From positions 124,001-188,000 of the forward strand of contig NZ_AP026910.1 of assembly GCF_026000575.1 (NCBI RefSeq): 64,000 nucleotides of DNA, given 5' to 3'. Below are positions 56,282 through 64,000 of this stretch, piece after piece. Origin of the DNA: Rhodoluna sp. KAS3. GTDB lineage: Bacteria > Actinomycetota > Actinomycetes > Actinomycetales > Microbacteriaceae. The notes under the pieces are model-generated. The model saw only the letters and a list, made by a program, of their open reading frames with translations, made no database searches and had not been told where the DNA came from. The translations under genes were made by a program, and so were the position numbers. Within the stretch, counting starts at the first letter, position 1. Each line of letters begins with the position of its first letter.

Positions 56282-57789
56282 ACAGTTGGGTAATTCGCAG
56301 CGCAATTGAGTCTGATCTTGACTCAATCATGGCCCTAGAGCACGAATGCTTTCCGGTCGATGCTTGGTCGCGCGAGAACATGCACTTTGAGATTTTGGCC
56401 CACCACACCCACTATATGGTTGCGCACATCGGGGCAGATTTAGTGGCATTTGCGGGGCTAAGCAAGGTGCCCGGCAGTGAACAAAGTGACATTCAAACCA
56501 TTGCCGTTGCCGACTCGATCAGAGGGCGCGGCTTGGGCAAGCAGCTCATGAACCAGCTTTTGTCTGAAGCTCGCCGGCTGCATGCCACCGAGGTGTTCCT
56601 TGAGGTCCGCGCCGATAACTTGCCGGCCCAAAAGCTCTACGAATCGCTGGGTTTTGAACACATCGATACTCGCAAGCGCTACTACCAGCCTGACAACGTT
56701 GATGCCTGGGTGATGCGGCTGCAGTTTGCCAAAGGGTCAATTGGCCGCGAGCCAATCGTTTTGGGTATCGAGTCATCCTGTGATGAAACCGGCGTGGGCA
56801 TTGTTCGCGGGTCGACTCTGATGGCCAACGTTATTTCTTCTTCGATGGATGAGCACGCGCGATTTGGCGGAGTGGTACCCGAGATTGCTGCCCGAGCGCA
56901 CCTTGAGGCACTGCAGCCAACCCTGCACCAAGCGCTAGCGGCGGCAAAGTTGAGCCTCAAGGACATCGATGCCATTGCTGTGACCAACGGCCCTGGCCTA
57001 GGCGGCGCGCTGATGGTGGGCGTCGGCGCGGCCAAGGCGCTATCGGTTGCCCTAGACAAGCCGATTTACGCAGTGAACCACCTGGTTGGGCACGTTGGCG
57101 TTGACATTTTGGAACGCGGCAAGCTTGAAACCCCAACTATCGCGCTTCTGGTCAGCGGTGGGCACACCTCGCTGCTTTTGGTTCGCGACCTGCTCGATGA
57201 CGTTGAACTGTTGGGCGAGACCATCGATGATGCCGCGGGCGAGGCATTCGACAAGGTTGCCCGAGTGCTTGGGCTCAAGTATCCTGGCGGCCCTGAGATT
57301 GATCGCGCAGCCGTCGGCGGTGACCCAAAGGCCATTCGTTTTCCACGCGGATTGAGTTTGCCGAAGGACATGGAGAAGCACCGCTACAACTTTTCGTTCT
57401 CAGGTTTGAAAACGGCGGTGGCTAGGTGGGTTGAGTCTGCCGAGACCCGCGGTGAGCCGATCAATAAGGCCGATGTTGCGGCAAGTTTTAGAGAAGCAGT
57501 TGCCGATGTACTGGTGACCAAAGCGGTCAACGCTTGCCTGGATTACGGGGTTCCGCGCCTTCTCTTGGGTGGCGGTGTGGTGGCCAACTCACGGCTTCGC
57601 GAACTAGCTGCCGAAAAGTGTGCCGCTCACGGCATTGAGCTCCGAATTCCGGCGCTTAGTTTGTGCACCGATAACGGCGCAATGATTGCTGCGCTTGGCG
57701 CGCAACTCATGATGGCCGGCCGCCAGCCTTCATCGCTGAATTTTGGAGCGGACTCGACACTGCCTGTTACCTCGGTACAAACTCACTAG
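56278..57789 (+). CDS. tsaD: Fused RimI N-acetyltransferase and TsaD t6A transferase
   Basis: This 503-residue protein joins two enzymes usually encoded by adjacent genes. Residues ~1-150 are RimI, the GNAT acetyltransferase of ribosomal protein S18, with the acetyl-CoA loop RGRGLGKQL (82-90) and the [16 protein letters not shown] segment. Residues ~158-503 are TsaD, which transfers threonylcarbamoyl to tRNA A37. They start [12 protein letters not shown] (161-172), with metal ligands in NHLVGH (267-272), SGGHTSLL (293-300) and the C-terminal [12 protein letters not shown]. The linker (AKGSIGREP) is only about 8 residues. No stop or frameshift lies at the junction, so the fusion is real in this sequence. 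Confidence 0.95.
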   Translation: MNSWVIRSAIESDLDSIMALEHECFPVDAWSRENMHFEILAHHTHYMVAHIGADLVAFAGLSKVPGSEQSDIQTIAVADSIRGRGLGKQLMNQLLSEARRLHATEVFLEVRADNLPAQKLYESLGFEHIDTRKRYYQPDNVDAWVMRLQFAKGSIGREPIVLGIESSCDETGVGIVRGSTLMANVISSSMDEHARFGGVVPEIAARAHLEALQPTLHQALAAAKLSLKDIDAIAVTNGPGLGGALMVGVGAAKALSVALDKPIYAVNHLVGHVGVDILERGKLETPTIALLVSGGHTSLLLVRDLLDDVELLGETIDDAAGEAFDKVARVLGLKYPGGPEIDRAAVGGDPKAIRFPRGLSLPKDMEKHRYNFSFSGLKTAVARWVESAETRGEPINKADVAASFREAVADVLVTKAVNACLDYGVPRLLLGGGVVANSRLRELAAEKCAAHGIELRIPALSLCTDNGAMIAALGAQLMMAGRQPSSLNFGADSTLPVTSVQTH

Positions 57790-57879
57790 TTAAGCCCAGC
57801 GTTCTCACAGGCTGTTCTCAGCCTTGATTGTTTGACTGAACGCGAGTTGAAAAACTTATCTACCTAAGGAGTAAGCCAA

Positions 57880-58290
57880 ATGGCTGACAAGACTGAAAAG
57901 ACTGAAGCTACCGAAAAGGCAGCTAAAAAGACCGAGGCCGCTGCGACTCAGGCTGTTGAGAGCCCTGTTGCTGCAAAGAAGTTTGACTTCACCTCACTTA
58001 ACTCGCTGGCTGTAGTTTCACTAGCAACCGCGCTAACCAGCGTTGGTGCTGTAGCTGCGGTTATCACCGGTCACATTGCCTTGGCTCAGATCAAGAAGTC
58101 GGGTGCTTCTGGTCGCGCACTGGCAATCGCTGGTTTGGTGGTTGGTTATGCAACCATCGCGTTCTGGGCTTTCTCAAGCCTGGTCTGGGTTGGCCTTGCC
58201 CTCAAGGGCTTTGGTGCCGGCTACGGCATGATGGGCTGGGACTACATGGGCAATGGACACTTTGGCCCGGGAATGATGGGCAATAACTAA
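57880..58290 (+). CDS. DUF4190-type small membrane protein
   Basis: This 136-residue protein has a charged Lys/Glu/Thr/Ala N-terminus (1-35), membrane segments at about 41-65 and 80-108, and between them GHIALAQIKKSGASGRALAI, the DUF4190 signature. The tail is Gly/Met-rich (GYGMMGWDYMGNGHFGPGMM), unusual and possibly metal-binding. A TAAGGAG site lies 9 nt before the ATG. The function of the family is unknown. Confidence 0.75.
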   Translation: MADKTEKTEATEKAAKKTEAAATQAVESPVAAKKFDFTSLNSLAVVSLATALTSVGAVAAVITGHIALAQIKKSGASGRALAIAGLVVGYATIAFWAFSSLVWVGLALKGFGAGYGMMGWDYMGNGHFGPGMMGNN

Positions 58291-58319
58291 AGGTTTCAAA
58301 TAGAGTTCGCGAGACTGAC

Positions 58320-59522
58320 CTATTTCAGTGCTTCGCAAACAAGAACTCGATGGGCGTCGCCCACTCTGGTAACAATCAGGGTGGCGGCGCCTTTTCCTTT
58401 GGGCGCCAATTCTTTTCGAAGTTCCTCGGGCACAACATCCGAGCCGCGCTTTTTGATTTCGAGAATTCCGATACCGCGCTCGCGCAAATATGCTTTGAGT
58501 TTCTTGCGGTCAAACGCCAGGTTTTCAAGCACCCGATACCCCTTTAGCCACGGCGACTTTATTTCGGTGGCCGCGGTCAGGTATGCAATTTCTGGGCTAA
58601 AAATGTGGGCACCGATGCTCTGCGCCAATTGCCCCAGCAGGTGAGAGCGGATTACCGCGTTGTCGGGTTCGTAAACAAATTCCTCAAGCTCACCAAGGTC
58701 GGCGTCTAGGCGCTCGGTCGAGTCGCTGGTGATTTCGTGCTTTGCATCGGCGGTGATTAGTAGTGCTGAACGTTTGATGTTTGGTCTGGCTAGCGACCCA
58801 AACCAGAGGGTTAGCTCGACTAGGTTGCCACCAACTGAAACCCACTGGGCCTCGGCGTCGTCGGGGATGCCCTCGTGCGGGTGGCCAGGGCCAAATTTGA
58901 CGCCGGTTGGTTTTTGAGCAGCGGCCGCCAAAACAAAATCAAACGATGGAGAAAACGCCGCTGGGTCAAATTTTCGGGTGGCTCGTTCACGATTTGGGCC
59001 ACCGAGTTCGCGGCGGGCTGGGTCAAGAAACAGCGCACCAAACGGGCTGAGGTCAATCTCGGTCACATCTGCCTGCTGCACCTCGGCATTATCAAATGGC
59101 GCCAGGTTATAGGTGGCAATCGCGGCCGTTACCTCGTCAAGTTCAAAGGCGTGAACCTTGATGTCAAGGCTTGCCAGTGCCAAAGATTCAGCCCCGATAC
59201 CGCAACCCAAATCAGCAACATCATCAATACCCGCTTTGCGAAACCGATCGGCGTGAAGCGCGGCGACGTTCAGTCGCGAAGCCTGCTCGAGCCCGGCCTC
59301 GGTGAAAAGCATTCGGTCGGCAAATGGCCCAAATTTGGCCTTGGCTTGGCGCCGCAGTTTGGCTTGGGTTAGCACAGTGGCTACTAAGCCAGGGTCGCTA
59401 CCGCCAGCTCTAAGTTTCGAAACCAGCTGCACGACATCGGTTTTGGCTTCGAGGGGACCGACTTTTTCTAACAGCGCTTGACCCTCGGCAGAGAGCAGTG
59501 CAATAAAGTCTTGGCGATCCAT
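58320..59522 (-). CDS. THUMP-like class I SAM-dependent methyltransferase
   Basis: This 400-residue protein has a helical lead (1-95), the SAM-binding motif VADLGCGIGAESLALA (102-117), an acidic loop near HAFELDE, and FLDPARRELGGPNRERAT as motif IV. A C-terminal THUMP-like domain (about 320-400) contains RERGIGILEIKKRGSD. Related actinobacterial proteins are annotated as THUMP-like methyltransferases, presumably for RNA; the target is unknown. It is divergent from the CIRCE/groES unit. Confidence 0.88.
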   Translation of the reverse strand: MDRQDFIALLSAEGQALLEKVGPLEAKTDVVQLVSKLRAGGSDPGLVATVLTQAKLRRQAKAKFGPFADRMLFTEAGLEQASRLNVAALHADRFRKAGIDDVADLGCGIGAESLALASLDIKVHAFELDEVTAAIATYNLAPFDNAEVQQADVTEIDLSPFGALFLDPARRELGGPNRERATRKFDPAAFSPSFDFVLAAAAQKPTGVKFGPGHPHEGIPDDAEAQWVSVGGNLVELTLWFGSLARPNIKRSALLITADAKHEITSDSTERLDADLGELEEFVYEPDNAVIRSHLLGQLAQSIGAHIFSPEIAYLTAATEIKSPWLKGYRVLENLAFDRKKLKAYLRERGIGILEIKKRGSDVVPEELRKELAPKGKGAATLIVTRVGDAHRVLVCEALK

Positions 59523-59559
59523 ATTCCTAGGCTACCAATCAGCCACCAGCGAACAGTTT

Positions 59560-59586
59560 TTAGCACTCAACGGGAGAGAGTGCTAA
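59560..59586. promoter_or_regulatory. CIRCE operator (HrcA site)
   Basis: TTAGCACTC-N9-GAGTGCTAA (59560-59568 and 59578-59586) matches the CIRCE consensus exactly. HrcA repression of groES, lifted by heat shock, follows from the known system. Confidence 0.95.
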
Positions 59587-59623
59587 CATGGAAGCACAAC
59601 CCGTCTTAGAAGAAAAGGTCAAA

Positions 59624-59920
59624 ATGTCGGTTCAGATTAAGCCACTTGAAGATCGCATTGTTGTTCGCCCAGTAGAGGCCGAGCAGGTCACCGCTTCGGG
59701 TCTGGTTATTCCAGACACCGCAAAAGAGAAGCCACAGGAGGCCGAGGTTATTGCCGTAGGTCCAGGCCGCATCGACGAGCGTGGCAACCGCATCCCGGTT
59801 GACGTTGCTGTCGGCGACAAGGTTATTTTCTCGAAGTACGGCGGCACCGAGCTTAAGTTCGCTGGCGAAGAGTTCCTAGTGCTATCAGCTCGCGATGTTC
59901 TTGCAGTTGTAGTTCGCTAA
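59624..59920 (+). CDS. groES: Co-chaperonin GroES
   Basis: This 98-residue protein starts [20 protein letters not shown], with AAAAGG upstream; an in-frame ATG at 59588 adds 12 residues and sits on the edge of the CIRCE operator. The mobile loop is [17 protein letters not shown]. groEL does not follow; a terminator does, so groES is transcribed alone. Confidence 0.97.
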   Translation: MSVQIKPLEDRIVVRPVEAEQVTASGLVIPDTAKEKPQEAEVIAVGPGRIDERGNRIPVDVAVGDKVIFSKYGGTELKFAGEEFLVLSARDVLAVVVR

Positions 59921-59937
59921 GAATCAAAAACTTGGAG

Positions 59938-59970
59938 AGACCCTGGCCTAGTGCTGGGGTCTTTCTTTTT
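59938..59970 (+). terminator. Terminator after groES
   Basis: Stem AGACCC/GGGTCT (59938-59943 with 59957-59962) with a C/G-rich loop, followed by TTCTTTTTA. Confidence 0.85.
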
Positions 59971-60007
59971 ACCCAAATCAACTTTTAGGCAGGCCCGTCT
60001 TGGCGGG

Positions 60008-60013
60008 TAGAAT
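60008..60013 (+). promoter_or_regulatory. Leaderless -10 box of guaB
   Basis: TAGAAT ends 6 nt before the guaB ATG, with no room for a Shine-Dalgarno site. The groES terminator lies upstream, so this promoter must drive the guaB unit. Confidence 0.65.
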
Positions 60014-60016
60014 TGA

Positions 60017-61525
<1,509 letters not shown>

Positions 61526-61553
61526 ATAGCGGCCGGTTTAGGAAACAAAACTT

Positions 61554-62672
61554 ATGAGTGAAATGGAAATCGGTCGCGGCAAGCGTGGCCAGCGCGCCTG
61601 GGCGTTTGACGACATCGCAATTGTGCCGTCACGCCGCACCCGCGACCCACGCGATGTTTCAACTACCTGGAAGATCGACGCTTACGATTTTCAGCTGCCG
61701 GTTATCGGTGCACCAATGGACTCTGTGGTCTCACCTGAAACTGCAATTGCCATTGGCAAGCTGGGTGGTTTGGGTGTGCTTGACCTTGAGGGTCTGTGGA
61801 CTCGCTACGAAGACCCAACCCCGTACCTGAGCGAAATCGCCAAGTTGCCAGCTGAGGCTGCAACCCAGCGCATGCAGCAGATTTACTCTGAGCCAATCAA
61901 GGCTGAGTTGATTCGCGACCGCATTGCCCAGATCCGCGCAGCGGGCGTTACCGTTGCCGGTGCACTCTCACCAAAGCGTGCAGCAGAGTTCAGCGACACC
62001 GTCATCAAGGCTGGCGTTGACATGTTCGTGATTCGCGGAACCACTGTCTCAGCCGAGCATGTTTCAAAGACCCAAGAGGCTCTAAACCTCAAGGAGTTCA
62101 TCTACAAGCTTGATGTTCCGGTAATCGTTGGCGGTGCCGCTACCTACACCTCAGCACTGCACCTAATGCGCACCGGTGCCGCTGGTGTTCTTGTTGGCTT
62201 TGGCGGTGGCGCAGCATCTACCACTCGCCGTGTGCTTGGTATTCATGCACCGATGGCTACAGCCGTGGCCGATGTCGCTGGCGCTCGCCGTGACTACATG
62301 GATGAGTCTGGCGGCCGCTACGTGCACGTGATTGCTGACGGTGGCTTGGGCACAGCCGGAGACATCGTGAAGGCAATCGCAGTTGGCGCCGACGCCGTAA
62401 TGCTGGGCTCAGTTTTGGCCCGAGCAGAAGAAGCACCGGGTCAGGGTTGGCACTGGGGTCAAGAGGCCTTCAACCAAGAGCTTCCGCGTGGTCACAAGGT
62501 TGAGGTCGGCACCGCCGGCACCCTAGAGCAGATTCTGGTTGGACCATCGTCTAAGGCCGATGGCTCAACAAACCTAATGGGCGCGCTTCGTCGTTCAATG
62601 GCAACTACCGGATACTCCGACGTCAAGGAGTTCCAGCGCGTTGACGTTGTAGTGGCTCCGTACCACGCCTAA
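61554..62672 (+). CDS. guaB3: GuaB3 family IMP dehydrogenase-related protein
   Basis: This 372-residue TIM-barrel paralogue of GuaB lacks CBS domains. Where GuaB has GPGSICTTR, it reads GFGGGAASTTRRVLG, so the IMPDH nucleophile cysteine is missing and IMP dehydrogenase activity is not expected. It carries the actinobacterial GuaB3 start EIGRGKRGQRAWAFDDIAIV. Work on GuaB3 from other bacteria has pointed to a reductive reaction on XMP; that activity is only a possibility here. It lies 28 nt after guaB. Confidence 0.93.
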   Translation: MSEMEIGRGKRGQRAWAFDDIAIVPSRRTRDPRDVSTTWKIDAYDFQLPVIGAPMDSVVSPETAIAIGKLGGLGVLDLEGLWTRYEDPTPYLSEIAKLPAEAATQRMQQIYSEPIKAELIRDRIAQIRAAGVTVAGALSPKRAAEFSDTVIKAGVDMFVIRGTTVSAEHVSKTQEALNLKEFIYKLDVPVIVGGAATYTSALHLMRTGAAGVLVGFGGGAASTTRRVLGIHAPMATAVADVAGARRDYMDESGGRYVHVIADGGLGTAGDIVKAIAVGADAVMLGSVLARAEEAPGQGWHWGQEAFNQELPRGHKVEVGTAGTLEQILVGPSSKADGSTNLMGALRRSMATTGYSDVKEFQRVDVVVAPYHA

Positions 62673-62677
62673 AAGCC

Positions 62678-63397
62678 ATGCCAAAAAGGGCGCCAAACTT
62701 CTTTACTGTCGCTAGACAGCCAAAGTGGATTGGCGCTCTTTTGCTCTCTCTTGGCGTTGCCGCGATTTTTGCGCTGCTTGGTCAGTGGCAACTTGATCGA
62801 ACCTTCACCAAAGATATTCCGGCTGTTACCGCTCAAAACCTTGATTCGGTTTCCGTCACGATCGATACCCAAAACGTTTACATAGTGGCCAACCGTTTAC
62901 ACAAGGGTGAACTCGGTTACTGGCTGGTGGCAAATTCCACCGATGAAGCCGGGCGCAGCCAAACTTTGGCTTTGGGTTGGTCGGCCAACTTGGATGAACT
63001 GAAGGCCGAGCGTCAGGCAATCAAGACCTCGATGGTCGCCCAGCAGTTGGTCACATTCGAAGGCGTACTAATTCCGACCGAAGCCCCGCAGCGTCAAACC
63101 AGAGAAGAGAGCTACATCTTCGATTCGCTCTCGCTGGCTCAATTGGTGAACTTCTACTCGCCTGATGAACCAATTGAATCGAACCCACAAATTTTGGCTT
63201 TCACCGGTCACAGCCAGGCTTCGGCTTGGCCGCCACTTCAGGCCATCGAGGTTACCTACGATCAGGGTCAGCAGATTAACTGGTTGAGCGCTTTTTACTT
63301 TCTAGAGTGGATCGTCTTCGCCGGTTTTGCCGTGTTCCTTTGGTGGCGTTTGGTTCGAGACGAACAAATCCGCCTTGGCAGTGAACCGGTAAACTAG
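62678..63397 (+). CDS. SURF1-family cytochrome oxidase assembly protein
   Basis: This 239-residue membrane protein has N- and C-terminal membrane helices (about 15-36 and 206-227) flanking an extracytoplasmic domain. SLGVAAIFALLGQWQLDR and the final WLSAFYFLEWIVFAGFAVFL fit the SURF1 family, which helps insert heme a into aa3-type oxidase. It is co-directional, 5 nt after guaB3. Confidence 0.88.
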   Translation: MPKRAPNFFTVARQPKWIGALLLSLGVAAIFALLGQWQLDRTFTKDIPAVTAQNLDSVSVTIDTQNVYIVANRLHKGELGYWLVANSTDEAGRSQTLALGWSANLDELKAERQAIKTSMVAQQLVTFEGVLIPTEAPQRQTREESYIFDSLSLAQLVNFYSPDEPIESNPQILAFTGHSQASAWPPLQAIEVTYDQGQQINWLSAFYFLEWIVFAGFAVFLWWRLVRDEQIRLGSEPVN

Positions 63398-63401
63398 ACC
63401 A

Positions 63402-63845
63402 ATGACCTCCCCAAACGCTGCCCAAGTGCCAACTATTAAGTCGGCCCTAAAGTTCTTCAAGGTCACCTCCTACATCACCGGTATCTTCTTGATTTTGATC
63501 ATGCTCCTGTGGGCAATTCGTTTGATTTGGAGCGCAGATGTTTGGATCGGTGGACCAGACGGCCTAATTGCGCTGGCTCAATTTTCAGTAGACCCATCGA
63601 CCGGCGAAAAAGTTGGTTTGCCAGGTCCACAAATTCCAAATGACTTCACAACTGTTTCGCTGATCATTCACGGATGGCTCTACGTGGCCTACCTGTTCGG
63701 CGACTTCAGGCTCTGGACTCTGCTCCGTTGGAGCTTCTTGCGTTTCTTGGTAATTGCTCTTGGTGGAGTAATTCCTTTCCTCTCATTCTTCACCGAGCGC
63801 TACTACTCCAAGGTGGCCGAAGCTGATCTAAAGAAGGTGGCCTAA
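63402..63845 (+). CDS. DUF3817-type membrane protein
   Basis: This 147-residue protein has three to four hydrophobic segments (about 22-45, 84-101, 106-128) and the [20 protein letters not shown] start typical of DUF3817. Function unknown; often found beside guaA in actinobacteria. A TAAACT-6-ATG arrangement at the start may provide an internal leaderless promoter. Its stop overlaps the guaA ATG. Confidence 0.85.
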   Translation: MTSPNAAQVPTIKSALKFFKVTSYITGIFLILIMLLWAIRLIWSADVWIGGPDGLIALAQFSVDPSTGEKVGLPGPQIPNDFTTVSLIIHGWLYVAYLFGDFRLWTLLRWSFLRFLVIALGGVIPFLSFFTERYYSKVAEADLKKVA

Positions 63846-64000
63846 TGACCGCTAACCGCCCAGTTCTAGTCGTTGACTTCGGCGCGCAGTACGCACAGCT
63901 AATTGCTCGTCGCGTGCGCGAAGCATCGGTGTATTCAGAAATTGTGCACCACAACGTGACCGCTGCTGAGGTAGCGGCAAAAAACCCGCTTGCCATCATT
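63845..64000 (+). CDS. guaA: GMP synthase, N-terminal part (cut by window end)
   Basis: The first 52 codons are visible: [20 protein letters not shown] then [13 protein letters not shown], the start of the glutamine amidotransferase domain of GMP synthase, which converts XMP to GMP. The ATG overlaps the DUF3817 stop (TAATG). The catalytic Cys and the ATP-pyrophosphatase domain lie beyond the window. It completes the IMP-XMP-GMP route with guaB. Confidence 0.93.
   Translation, partial: MTANRPVLVVDFGAQYAQLIARRVREASVYSEIVHHNVTAAEVAAKNPLAII

Noticed and set aside
59588-59623. Upstream ATG for groES
   Set aside because: It adds 12 non-conserved residues and starts at the edge of the CIRCE operator; 59624 gives the normal family start with a ribosome site.

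Overview
The window is a 64 kb stretch of a free-living actinobacterial chromosome with moderate GC. Several features point to a small-genome freshwater member of the Microbacteriaceae (the Rhodoluna/Aquiluna 'Luna' group): a proton-pumping actinorhodopsin, the mismatch endonuclease NucS, GuaB beside GuaB3, an actinobacterial THUMP-like methyltransferase next to groES, very compact gene spacing, and promoters whose -10 box lies 6-7 nt before the start codon. The genus is inferred from gene content, not proven.

Layout. 0.3-4.4 kb: a large secreted Ser/Thr/Ala-rich surface protein, a DUF1003-like membrane protein and a GAF/LuxR regulator; the regulator and the surface protein share a GTCCGGAC palindrome upstream. 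4.6-16.4 kb is the accessory part: nucS, a hipBA kinase toxin-antitoxin pair with repeated upstream motifs, an NRAMP-like transporter, a nitroreductase, a DedA protein, an orphan RelB-type antitoxin followed by an internally deleted relE, a P-loop kinase, a receiver-less winged-helix regulator, and a 1,019-nt unit bounded by 140-nt inverted repeats that carries one Fic-tail-like HTH gene with candidate operators. Then come upp/tadA (divergent), a HAD phosphatase, tRNA-Ser(CGA), two tandem I78-like lipoproteins and two small proteins. 16.6-29.0 kb: rpoB-rpoC, rpsL-rpsG-fusA-tuf. 29.2 kb: a histone-H1-like Lys/Ala protein.

29.6-47.4 kb holds the S10-spc-alpha ribosomal cluster (rpsJ to rplO, secY-adk-map, infA-rpmJ, rpsM-rpsK, rpoA-rplQ-truA, rplM-rpsI). 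rpsN is missing between rplE and rpsH, and rpsD is missing between rpsK and rpoA. Structured leaders precede rpsJ, rpsM, rpoA and rplM. Several ribosomal proteins carry Ala/Lys/Pro-rich tails, the most extreme being an ~85-residue N-terminal extension on L15.

47.5-57.8 kb: cell-wall precursor and tRNA-modification genes (glmM; coaA/glmS divergent; acpS, alr, tsaE, tsaB and a fused rimI-tsaD), interrupted by a minus-strand string coaA - tocopherol-cyclase-like gene - actinorhodopsin. 57.9-64 kb: a DUF4190 protein, the methyltransferase, CIRCE-controlled groES, then guaB-guaB3-SURF1-DUF3817-guaA (guaA is cut by the window end).

The most interesting non-routine items are the inverted-repeat HTH unit, the shared palindrome linking the LuxR regulator and the surface protein, the tocopherol-cyclase-like gene beside the rhodopsin, the natural RimI-TsaD fusion, the L15 extension and the structured ribosomal leaders. 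There is no CRISPR array, no rRNA and no recognisable prophage or transposase in the window.
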